From the NCBI RefSeq assembly GCF_010692555.1, contig NZ_JAAHHG010000039.1:1-44033 (forward strand): DNA of 44,033 nucleotides. The letters are read 5' to 3'. The notes under the pieces were generated by a model that made no database searches, was not told where the DNA came from, and saw only the letters and a program-made list of their open reading frames with translations. The position numbers and the translations under genes are program-made. This DNA is from Okeania sp. SIO3B5. Lineage in GTDB: Bacteria > Cyanobacteriota > Cyanobacteriia > Cyanobacteriales > Microcoleaceae. Below, one piece after another: positions 33,672 to 42,386 of the stretch; the stretch's first letter is position 1, and each line of letters starts with the position of its first letter.

Positions 33672-36419
33672 TAACTCAACTTCTGCTAATTTCAGAATTT
33701 TTCGTAGCTTCTTTATATCCACAATAATATCTGGTGTCCATGATGGTTTACCTGAGTTGTCATCCTCAAACTTTTCACCTATTAAATAGTAATGTGAAAG
33801 ATGGCAGAAACTACTAATCTTCCAATATATAGCATTAATATATTTGGGAGAAAAGATTTCAATTACTTTAGTTCCTAAACTACAAAAAACTAAGTTTGTT
33901 AGCCCAGCACCATGAGGTGCTACAATGACTTTAACTTTTGCCATCAATGCAGCTTGCTCTACTACAGAAAATGATTCTAGAGTTAAGCTAGTAAAACCAA
34001 ACTTTTCCAATAAACTGACTACTTCATCCTCATTCAAAATTCTGCGCCATGAGGCTAATTTTCTACTAATAAATATTCGTTCTGGCGACTCTGATAATTT
34101 CCTGATATTCTCCGACTTTAAAAATAGATTCCTGATAAATTCACAACCCCATTTAGAAACTCTGATGCTACCTTGTTTATTTGTGAATGATGGTACTATT
34201 AATTTGTTCGCTTTTATATGAGGGATAAATCTACTTTCAATAATTTTTTCTTGAGGAATTTCTAGTGCTTCTAGTGTTTCTTTATGAAATTTTTTATCGC
34301 ACTTGCTAAATACAAATTTATCTATCTTCGATATCCAGCCACTTCGGCGTAATAAATCCATTCTGACAACTACATCAAACATCCAATGATAATATATATT
34401 TCCTCCCCATTTTGCAGATAAAAATGCTACCGTACCATTTATATAATGAATGGCAGGTAATTCGACGGAGGATAAAATTGTCTCTGCACAACCTGTGGAA
34501 ATATCTCCGACTAACTTATTGTCTGAAGTAATAACTGCACTTGTGCCTAAATCAACACAACCTCTTCCTTCTGGAACTATAGCAACAAATGCTGTACCTG
34601 AGTTCACTTTTGTAGCTCGGAAACGGTGATGTACATTTTCATCTATTGTTTGAGTTGGCAATAGATTTACTTCAGTATTTGAATAGATATTTATCCGAGT
34701 AATATCTGTTTTTGTCGAGTCTGAATTAACTTCCCAATCTCCTGTTAAATTGAAAAACTTTTTTAGCCAATCTTCTGGTAATTTTTCTTGAGTTATCCAC
34801 AATTTACCTGCTGCTTGGCGACCTTGTTTTTTGAGGATATATCCTATTTTTTTATGAACATCATAATAATTTGGTCTTATTTTCAAAGCTTTGATTAAAC
34901 ATGGTATGGCTTCAGACCAATTCTGCTGTTGAATATAGGCATTTCCTAATGCTCCATAATGCCAACAAGATTTGGGATTAATTTCGATTGCTTTTTGGTA
35001 GGAAGCGATGGCTTCATCTAATAAACCTTTTTGTTGTAAAACATCTCCCAATTTTCTGTGAAATAAATTATTATTTGTTTCTAATTGAATGGCACGATTA
35101 TAAGCTATTATTGCTTCATCCCATCGTTTAGTTTTTTCTAGTGCTGTACCGCAGCTATAGTTTAACCAAGAAAAGTTTGGATTAATTTCGATTGCTTTTT
35201 GGTAAGAAGCGATGGCTTCATTTAATAAACCTTTTTGTTGTAAAACATCTCCCAATTTTCTGTGAAATAAATTATTATCTGGCTCTAGCTCTATGGCACT
35301 ACGGTAAGTAATAATTGCTTCATCCCACTCTTGAAGTTTTGCTAATATTTCTCCTAACTTGCGGTACCATTTTATTTGTTTTGGTTCTATTTCTATTAAC
35401 TTCCGATAACAATTGATAGCTTGAGTATCCTGACTTAATTTTTGTAGATTATCTGCTAATTTAGAATAAGACCAAGTTAAATTTGGATTTATTTTTACTA
35501 TCTGTTGACATAAGTTGATGGCGGTTTTTAATTTTCCTTGTTGTTCTAGAATATTGGTTAATTTGCGGTAGATGTTCCAGGCATCATATTTAAGTTCTAT
35601 CGCCTTTTGATAATATTTTTCTGCTGCATTTAATTCTCCTTTTTTTTGTATAATATCCCCTAAATTATTATAAGACCAAGGAAAATTTGGATTAATTTCC
35701 GTAGTTAGGTGAAAGTTATTAATTGCAGCATCTATATCTCCTATTTCTTGAAAAAATTTCCCTAGTTTATGCCGAACTAAGTACAGTTCTGGTTTCAGTT
35801 CAACTGCTTTTTGATAATAATTTATTGCTTCAGTTAACTTTCCTTGTTTAGCAACAGCATCGCCTAATTTTTGATAACCATTTGCCAAAGATGGATTGAA
35901 TTTTATAGCTTGCTGGAAAGAAGCGATCGCTGATTCTATTTCCCCATTTTCTAGCAAACTTTTCCCCTGTTTTAAATATTCTGATGCTTGAGGATATTCA
36001 GCTTCTAAATTTAATGCTTTTTCCTGACAAACTCTTGCTAATTCTATTTTTCCTATTTGTTGCCAGATTTTTCCTAAGTTCCGATAAAAACCTGGTACAT
36101 TTGGTTTGATTCCGATGGCTTCTTGGTAAGATTTTATTGCTAATTGCCATTGTTGTTTTTGGGCATATAAGCTGCCCAAATTTGCATGAACTTCTGCCCA
36201 TTCTGGCTGTTGATTTATTGCTTTGAGATACCATTCTTTTGCTTTGTCTATTTCACCCATTTTGTGGAAAATATTTCCCAATGTTTTATAGATAGGTAGA
36301 AAATCTGGCATTATTTCTAATGCTTGGTTACAAGCTAATATTGCCTCTTCTAATTTTCCTTGAGTTAAATATAATTCTGCTTTTTGAGATAAATTTGTTA
36401 GATTTATTTGTTTGTTCAT
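33666..36419 (-). CDS. TPR-GT61 glycosyltransferase fusion
   Basis: 917 residues from the ATG at 36419 (MNKQINLTNLSQKAELYLTQGK), chosen because it aligns with the starts of ST3/ST4; an ATG five codons upstream (36434) is also open. About 15 TPRs to residue 540. Residues about 575-917 are a GT61 (DUF563, EOGT/xylosyltransferase-like) domain: SAKWGGNIYYHWMFDVVVRMDLL (about 668-690), ISRKLASWRRILNE, and APHGAGLTNLVFCSLGTKVIEIF with the family's HGAGLTN signature. GT61 enzymes add xylose, arabinose, GlcNAc or related sugars to protein or polysaccharide. Two TPR-coding stretches about 204 bp apart (34979-35078 and 35183-35282) are nearly identical. No signal peptide. A decayed duplicate follows upstream. 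Confidence 0.9.
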   Translation of the reverse strand: MNKQINLTNLSQKAELYLTQGKLEEAILACNQALEIMPDFLPIYKTLGNIFHKMGEIDKAKEWYLKAINQQPEWAEVHANLGSLYAQKQQWQLAIKSYQEAIGIKPNVPGFYRNLGKIWQQIGKIELARVCQEKALNLEAEYPQASEYLKQGKSLLENGEIESAIASFQQAIKFNPSLANGYQKLGDAVAKQGKLTEAINYYQKAVELKPELYLVRHKLGKFFQEIGDIDAAINNFHLTTEINPNFPWSYNNLGDIIQKKGELNAAEKYYQKAIELKYDAWNIYRKLTNILEQQGKLKTAINLCQQIVKINPNLTWSYSKLADNLQKLSQDTQAINCYRKLIEIEPKQIKWYRKLGEILAKLQEWDEAIITYRSAIELEPDNNLFHRKLGDVLQQKGLLNEAIASYQKAIEINPNFSWLNYSCGTALEKTKRWDEAIIAYNRAIQLETNNNLFHRKLGDVLQQKGLLDEAIASYQKAIEINPKSCWHYGALGNAYIQQQNWSEAIPCLIKALKIRPNYYDVHKKIGYILKKQGRQAAGKLWITQEKLPEDWLKKFFNLTGDWEVNSDSTKTDITRINIYSNTEVNLLPTQTIDENVHHRFRATKVNSGTAFVAIVPEGRGCVDLGTSAVITSDNKLVGDISTGCAETILSSVELPAIHYINGTVAFLSAKWGGNIYYHWMFDVVVRMDLLRRSGWISKIDKFVFSKCDKKFHKETLEALEIPQEKIIESRFIPHIKANKLIVPSFTNKQGSIRVSKWGCEFIRNLFLKSENIRKLSESPERIFISRKLASWRRILNEDEVVSLLEKFGFTSLTLESFSVVEQAALMAKVKVIVAPHGAGLTNLVFCSLGTKVIEIFSPKYINAIYWKISSFCHLSHYYLIGEKFEDDNSGKPSWTPDIIVDIKKLRKILKLAEVELT

Positions 36420-36681
36420 TTTGAGCTGAGTCATTTCAGTTATCAGTTATCAGTTATCAGTTATCAGTTAACAGTACCTCCTCCAATAGGGAAGCAAGAA
36501 AATACTGAATTTTATTTTTGTTTATCCTCTTTAAAGGGGAGACTTGAAACCTAATTTTTTGGTCCTATAGCAAAGAACAAGTTAGTTAGGACTGCTGATG
36601 ATGAACTTGAGTCAGAGAAATGCTTTTTCTACTGTTCCCTGTTCCCTGTTCCCTGTTCCCTGTTCCCTGTTCCCTGCAATA
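36420..36681. repeat. Heptamer-rich spacer between the two GT61 copies
   Basis: CAGTTAT heptamers (about 36436-36470), a CCTCCAATAGGGAAGC...TTTAAAGGGGAG dispersed repeat (36477-36545), and six CCCTGTT heptamers (about 36634-36675) directly after the downstream gene end. No gene. Confidence 0.5.
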
Positions 36682-37647
36682 CTAAATTACTTTTGCTAAT
36701 TCCATGATTTTTAATAGCTGTTTTAAATTGACAATTATATCTGGTGCCCATAACTGTTTTTCTAAATTATCATTATCACAAAAATCCCCTAATAAATAAT
36801 AATGTGAAAGACTACAAAAATTACTAATCCGCCAATATAAAGAATTAACATACTTGGGAGAAAAAATTTCAATTACTTTAGTTCCTGGACTACAAAATAC
36901 GATGTTTGTTAATCCAGCTCCATGAGGTGCAATAACAACTTTAGCAGCAGCCATATATGATGCTTGTTCTGCTATTGACATTGATTCTAAGGTTAGACTA
37001 ACAAAGCCAAATTTCTCTAACAAATTCACAACTTCCTCCTCATTAAGAACTCTACGCCATGATGCTAGCTTTCTACTAAGATATATACGTTTTGGCCGAT
37101 GAGATACTTCATTAATATTTTGAGGTTTCAAAAATAAATTTCTGAGAAACTCACAACTCCATTTATTCACCCATATTCCTCTTTGTTTAGCCGAACATGA
37201 AGGCACTATTAATTGTTTGGCTTTTATGTGAGGATATAATCTACTTTCGATTATTTTATCTTGGGAAATTCCCAATGCTTCTAAACTTTCTTTCTGAATT
37301 TTTTTTTCGCAACTACTAAAAATAAACTTATCTATCTTAATATCTGTTCGGCGTAATAAATCTATCCGTGCCACTACATCAAACATCCAGTGAAAATAAT
37401 TTTTTTCTCCCCACTTTGCTGACAAAAAAGCTACATTTTCATTTATGTAGTAAAAGCGTCTAATTTTTTTTTCTTCTAGAATTTAACCTAGTTTTTTGTA
37501 AGGCAAAGGATAATTTGGATTGATTTCTATAGCAAGCTTAAATTCTATAATAAATAGCTGTATCTAACTCTCCTATTTCTTGAAATACTTTTCCTAGTTT
37601 ACGATGAGCTATAAACAAGTCTGGTTTCTTTTCTATTGCTTGATTTC

Positions 37648-37775
37648 ATTAATGGATAATGGATAATTACCTCTGGTTAAAACCGTTACGGAATTGAATA
37701 TAAGGAAATATTATTTCTTTTTTCCCCTTAAAAGGGGAGGCTTCAAGGCGCGAATTATTTAATTATTAATTATTA
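37648..37775. mobile_element. Dispersed repeat inserted in the GT61 pseudogene, copy 1
   Basis: Starts CATTAATGGATAATGG and runs through CTCTGGTTAAAACCGTTACG, GAATATAAGGAAATATTATT and CCTTAAAAGGGGAGGCTT to ATTAATTATT heptamers. It is nearly identical to the copy at 38068-38222, and both interrupt reading that otherwise matches the intact paralogue. Confidence 0.6.
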
Positions 37776-38067
37776 GGTGAGTCTTTTTTTCAACTAAAGC
37801 ATCCCCTAATTTTTGATAGGTATTTGCCAAAGATGGGTTGAATTTTATGGCTTGATGGAAATGAGTTATCGCTGATTTATTTCCCAATTTTCTAGCAAAC
37901 TTTTTCCCTGTTTCAAATATTCTGAGGCTTGAGGATATTCAGCTTCTAAACTTAATCCTTATTTGTGACAATCTCTAACTAATTCTATTTTTCCTATTTG
38001 TTGCCAGATTTTCCTAAGTGCCGAGAAAAACCTAGTAAATTTGGTTTTATACTGATGGTTCCTTGTT

Positions 38068-38222
38068 CATTAATTGATAATTTATAATGGATAATGGATA
38101 ATTACCTCTGGTTAAAACCGTTACGGAATTGAATATAAGGAAATATTATTTCTTTTTTTTTCCTTAAAAGGGTCAGTTTTAAACCAGAATTATTTAATTA
38201 TTAATTATTAATTATTAATTAT
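38068..38222. mobile_element. Dispersed repeat inserted in the GT61 pseudogene, copy 2
   Basis: Same core as 37648-37775 with a longer TTAATTA heptamer tail (about 38190-38222). The pseudogene resumes right after it with TTGGTAAGATTTTATTGCTAA, matching position 36125 onward of the paralogue. Confidence 0.6.
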
Positions 38223-38463
38223 TTGGTAAGATTTTATTGCTAATTGTCACTGTTGTTTTTAGGTATATAAGCTGCCCAAATTTGCATGAACTTCTGCCCA
38301 GTGTGGCTGTTGATTTATTCCTTTGAAATACCATTCTTTTGCTTTGTCTATTTCACCTATTTTGTGAAAAATATTTCCTAATTTCTAAGCATTTCCTGCG
38401 GAATGCTGCTCAAACAGCGGTCAGCGGTCAGCTATCAGCTTTATGACAAAAAAATGAGGTCTA

Positions 38464-38655
38464 ATACCAAATTAATAAATGTTTGCTACAAATAGTTAGG
38501 GTATTTATTCTAATTTATAATTTATAATTCAGAATGCAGAATGGATAGATTTAATGCTATTTTTGATGTTTAAAATTACCTTTTTCGTGAAATTTACTTT
38601 ATATAAAAGTATTTTTATGGTGCTTATTATTCATAACATTCTTTTTTTAAATTGC
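38464..38655. mobile_element. MITE, ATACCAATTTG family, copy 5 (right end degenerate)
   Basis: ATACCAAATTAATAAATG at the left, ATTCTTTTTTTAAATTGCT at the right. The interior matches copy 3 (TTAGGGTATTTATTC, TTTAAAATTACCTTTTTCG). It lies between the GT61 pseudogene and the divergent GT2 gene. Confidence 0.6.
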
Positions 38656-38979
38656 TCTAAAGCCTCCCCTTTTAAGGAGATGAAAAAATATTTAGTTCAG
38701 TATTTCAAGCTTCCAGCTTTAGTCGGAAGTACTGATAACTGATAACTGATAACTGAAATGACCTTTAGTGGACAATTTAAGTTCGTTGTTCTTGTGTTTC
38801 AATTTGCTGATAATAGGGATAGGGTGTAAGCTTATTTAGTATCAAATATCTTTAGTAACCGGATTTACTATAAATAGGATTTTAATCACTAAATCCCTAA
38901 AAGTGAAAAATATCTTTGCTTTTTCATTTTCTAGGAAATAGCAAAACAAAAGTAGCTAAATTAAAAATATATAACTATC
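38656..38979. other. Intergenic region before the triple-GT2 gene
   Basis: It contains a CCTCCCCTTTTAAGG dispersed repeat and GATAACT heptamers (about 38730-38757). The remaining 220 bp, A+T-rich, should hold the promoter, but no convincing -10/-35 pair could be assigned by eye. Confidence 0.35.
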
Positions 38980-41898
38980 ATGTCCCAAGCTTTTCTAACT
39001 CCAAAAGTAAGTATAATTATCCCAGTATATAATTGCGAACTTTACATCGCCCAAGCAATAGAAAGTGTATTTAAACAAACCTATACTAACTATGAAATTA
39101 TTGTTATAGACGACGGTTCCACAGATAATATCCGTCAAGTATTACAACCATACATGACAAAAATTCGCTATTTTTATCAAGAGAATAAAGGATTATCTGC
39201 AACTCGTAACCGTGGCATTAAATTGGCAAAAGGAGAATTAATTGCTCTCCTTGATGCTGACGATCTATTTCTCTCTTATAAACTGACAGAACAAGTTGCT
39301 ATTTTTGATGCTCAATCAAATATTGGTTTAGTACAAAGTGGGTGGCGAGTTGTAAATGAAAAAGGAGAAAAAATTCAAGATATTGAACCTTGGTATAAAT
39401 CTCCAGAATTAGATTTAGTAAGTTGGTTAAAATGGAAAACTACTAATCCTAGTGGGATGATGTTTCGCAAAGAATGGTTAGAAAAAGTAGGTGGGTTTAA
39501 TGAAAAATTACGCAGATTAGAAGATTTTGATATTGTCATTCGATTAGCTTTAGCAGGTTGCCAAGCCGCTTGGTTTCCTAAAGTAGCTGTATGTTATCGT
39601 CAACATAGCAGTAATATGACGCGCAATTTACTTGCTCAAACAGCAGTAGAAGAAAAAATTTTAGATGAACTTTTTTCTAACCCCAATCTTCCTCCAAAAA
39701 TTCAACAACTAGAAAAGGAGTTACGCTACGGTTCCCTAATTTGGAATTGTTGGTGTTTATATAAGTCTAGCTACTTTGCTGAAATGGCTGATTATTTATA
39801 TAAATCTTTAAAATTTTCCTCTTTTTCCGTTCTTAAAACTATCTGTAATTGGCTCTATTATTTTCAATATTATGCTGCTCTAGAAAACTATGATTTTAAT
39901 TCTGTATTTTTCCATCAATTACCAGAATGGCAAAAATTAATAACTCAAGTAATTCCTAATGGTTTACCACTGGTTAGCATTGTAATTCCTACCTACAATA
40001 ATGCCAATTATATTCTTACAGCTATTAAAAGTATCCTGGCTCAAACTTATACTATTTATGAAATTATTGTTGTTGATGATGGTTCTACCGATAATACTTA
40101 TCAAGTTTTGGAACCCTACCTCAATCAAATTAAATATGTATATCAAGAAAATCAAGGACCATCAAAAGCGCGGAATCATGGCATAGAAATAGCTCAGGGA
40201 GAATATATTGCCTTTCTGGATGCCGATGACTTTTTTCTACCCGAAAAATTAGCCGAACAAGTAGGATGTTTTGCAGAAGATTCTACTTTAACTATGGTGC
40301 AAAGTGGTTGGAGATTTGTTGATGAAAAAGGTCATACTATTAAAGATGTAAAACCTTGGGAAAATGGTGCAGAATTAGACTTAGAAAATTGGTTAATCTG
40401 GCAAGCAACTTTGCCCAGTGCAATGATGTTTAGAAGTGAGTGGTTAAAGCTTAATGGTGGGTTTGACCAAAGATATTTTGGTATTGAGGATTTAGAAATA
40501 GTTTTGCGCTTAGGTTTATCCGGGAAAAAAGCTACTTGGTTACCGAGAGTTTCTGTCTGTTATCGACAGCGTAATAGTAGTGTTTCTGGATTAGAAAATC
40601 GACAAAAAATCACTCAAGAATTGGAAAAATTATTAGATGATTTTTTTAGAAAACCTAATTTACCTGCCTCAATACGTCAAATAGAAAATCAAGTAAAATA
40701 TCGCTCCTTACTTTGGAATTCTTGGCGCTTATATCAGGCAGGTAACTTTTCCGAAATGGCTGCTTATTTGCAGAAATCTTTAACTTATACTTCCGCTTCT
40801 ACTACAGAAGCAATTTATACTTGGATAGAATTATTTAGCAAACTTGCTCGTCAAGAAGGAAATCAATTTAATGCCTATAATTTTAGTCAATTACCAGAGT
40901 GGAAAAAATTAATTAGTAATATTTTTAATCCCGTAGTACCGAGAGTCAGCGTAATTATTGCCACTTATAATAATGCCCACTATATATTAGAAGCGATCGC
41001 CAGCGTTTTTAATCAGACTTATACCTCTTATGAAATAATCGTAATTGATGATGGTTCTACAGATAATACCCGCGAAGTTTTAGAACCTTATTTAGATAAA
41101 ATTCGCTATATTTATCAAGAAAATAAAGGAGTATCCCACGCCCGAAATTTAGGTTTAGAAATGGCAGGGGGAGAATTTATTGCTTTTCTAGATGCTGATG
41201 ACTTTTTTCTACCAGATAAACTAGCAAAACAAGTAGCTCTTTTTGATACTCGTCCTTCTCTTGGTATCGTGCATAGTGGTTGGCGTTTAGTTAATGAAAA
41301 AGGGGATAAAATTTCTGATATAGAATTATGGCATGGTTCCCTAGAATTAGATTTAGAAACTTGGGTAGTTTGGAAACCTGTAACTATCTCTATGATGTTT
41401 CGTAAAAGTTGGATAAAAAGTGCAGGAGGTTTTGATACTCGTTGGCATCATGGAGAAGATATAGATTTAGTATTGCGTTTATCTGTAAATGGTTGTGAGG
41501 CAGTTTGGTTGGCAAAAGTTACTTATTGTTATCGTCAACATCATCGGAATGCTACTAGAAAATCTACTCATCAAGCTGTCAGTATGATGTCTGTTTTAGA
41601 TAACTTTTTTAACAGACCAAATTTATCAACATCTATTCGTAAATTAGAGGGAAAATCTCGTTATTATACTTTGAGTTGGTTAGCATGGCAGGCACATCGA
41701 AATGAGGATTTAGTTGAAATGAGTAAATATCTACGACAAGCTGTAAAATATACTCCTTTATCTATGACAGAAACTATTTATCATTGGATTGATAGTTTTA
41801 ATAGTCTTTATCAACAATATGGTTATGAATTTGATGCTTATGATTTAACAAATTCGGATATTTGGCAACAGTTAATGTCAGATATTTTTGTGAAATAA
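38980..41898 (+). CDS. Triple-domain GT2 family glycosyltransferase
   Basis: 972 residues comprising three tandem copies of a complete GT-A glycosyltransferase of about 320 residues each. Domains start at about residue 10 (VSIIIPVYNCELYI), 331 (VSIVIPTYNNANYI) and 654 (VSVIIATYNNAHYI). Each has IIVxDDGSTDN (nucleotide site), ALLDADD or AFLDADD (DxD metal site), SGWRxVxEKG, and an ED motif (LEDFDIVIRL, IEDLEIVLRL, GEDIDLVLRL) followed by VxxCYRQ. The middle copy has LE in place of FD after ED. All three look catalytically competent. Each is followed by a helical tail with W-x-Y/LYxxxxFxEM. No transmembrane segment. Inferred role: assembling an oligosaccharide with repeated or multiple linkages, upstream of the sulfation/deacetylation genes. 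Divergent from the TPR cluster. Confidence 0.92.
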   Translation: MSQAFLTPKVSIIIPVYNCELYIAQAIESVFKQTYTNYEIIVIDDGSTDNIRQVLQPYMTKIRYFYQENKGLSATRNRGIKLAKGELIALLDADDLFLSYKLTEQVAIFDAQSNIGLVQSGWRVVNEKGEKIQDIEPWYKSPELDLVSWLKWKTTNPSGMMFRKEWLEKVGGFNEKLRRLEDFDIVIRLALAGCQAAWFPKVAVCYRQHSSNMTRNLLAQTAVEEKILDELFSNPNLPPKIQQLEKELRYGSLIWNCWCLYKSSYFAEMADYLYKSLKFSSFSVLKTICNWLYYFQYYAALENYDFNSVFFHQLPEWQKLITQVIPNGLPLVSIVIPTYNNANYILTAIKSILAQTYTIYEIIVVDDGSTDNTYQVLEPYLNQIKYVYQENQGPSKARNHGIEIAQGEYIAFLDADDFFLPEKLAEQVGCFAEDSTLTMVQSGWRFVDEKGHTIKDVKPWENGAELDLENWLIWQATLPSAMMFRSEWLKLNGGFDQRYFGIEDLEIVLRLGLSGKKATWLPRVSVCYRQRNSSVSGLENRQKITQELEKLLDDFFRKPNLPASIRQIENQVKYRSLLWNSWRLYQAGNFSEMAAYLQKSLTYTSASTTEAIYTWIELFSKLARQEGNQFNAYNFSQLPEWKKLISNIFNPVVPRVSVIIATYNNAHYILEAIASVFNQTYTSYEIIVIDDGSTDNTREVLEPYLDKIRYIYQENKGVSHARNLGLEMAGGEFIAFLDADDFFLPDKLAKQVALFDTRPSLGIVHSGWRLVNEKGDKISDIELWHGSLELDLETWVVWKPVTISMMFRKSWIKSAGGFDTRWHHGEDIDLVLRLSVNGCEAVWLAKVTYCYRQHHRNATRKSTHQAVSMMSVLDNFFNRPNLSTSIRKLEGKSRYYTLSWLAWQAHRNEDLVEMSKYLRQAVKYTPLSMTETIYHWIDSFNSLYQQYGYEFDAYDLTNSDIWQQLMSDIFVK

Positions 41899-41934
41899 GA
41901 AGGAAGAAGGCTATTTATTAATCCACATTCTGCA

Positions 41935-42178
41935 CCAAAAAATAAAGTAGCGATAGCCTGTTTTATCTATGTCAATATTGACTGTATTTTTGGTGTCGGA
42001 ATTTATCGTCCTAATTCTTGAGCAGTTTAATACCATTCTTGTATAATTATTTCTACCTGAATTGCAGTGCTTATTGATAGGTTTCTCCATCAGCAATACA
42101 ACCTGGTAATTCTGGAACTTCTGCTATAAATGCTCTTGTTTCTTGACTCCAGTAGAGGATTATTTGGTAGTGTTGCAT
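41935..42178 (-). pseudogene. hicB antitoxin relic
   Basis: From ATG at 42178 the minus strand reads MQHYQIILYWSQETRAF, then EVPELPGCIADGETYQ, the classic HicB/UPF0150 start. Stops follow (TYQ-stop-ALQ), although later sequence still resembles the family (NGIKLLKN...). Non-functional. Confidence 0.75.
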
Positions 42179-42189
42179 TGGCTTAATTT

Positions 42190-42262
42190 TCTAGATGATA
42201 TTTGATAATAATTGCACGAATTTGTTGGATTTGATATGCTTTTGCTTGTGAGTCTTAACAAA
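42190..42262 (-). pseudogene. hicA toxin 3' relic
   Basis: Minus-strand SQAKAYQIQQIRAIIIKY ends at TAA just upstream of the hicB relic, as expected for the C-terminus of HicA (the mRNA interferase) in a hicA-hicB order. The catalytic N-terminal part is gone. Confidence 0.45.
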
Positions 42263-42386
42263 TTCTGGCAATATTGATATGTAATTTGGTAATAATAAAG
42301 GTTGTAGGGATGTTCAGTGGAACGTTTCTGTGGAAAAATAATTATTTTGATTCTTTTATATTTGTAAATTAATTAGGAAAAAAGTT

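Larger units (their letters stand above)
36682..38395 (-). pseudogene. Decayed duplicate of the TPR-GT61 gene
   Basis: The 3' part (36682-37425) is still open for 247 codons and begins inside the GT61 domain (MSAKWGEKNYFHWMFDVVARIDLL), including SRKLASWRRVLNEEE and APHGAGLTN. Upstream, 37480-37650, 37775-38065 and 38222-38395 match, in order, the TPR-coding parts of the neighbouring gene at about 35650-35830, 35850-36130 and 36130-36290, but with stops and shifts. Two copies of a dispersed repeat (about 37648-37775 and 38068-38222) sit inside. So this is a tandem duplication of the whole gene, degraded at its 5' side and by insertions. The remaining 247-codon frame lacks the first part of the GT61 fold and is probably inactive. 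Confidence 0.8.

Noticed and set aside
17603-36419. Single long operon for the TPR cluster
   Set aside because: The genes share strand, but spacers of 0.4-1.4 kb filled with MITEs separate most of them. Relics show tight spacing only around ST1/ST2, so one transcript cannot be assumed.
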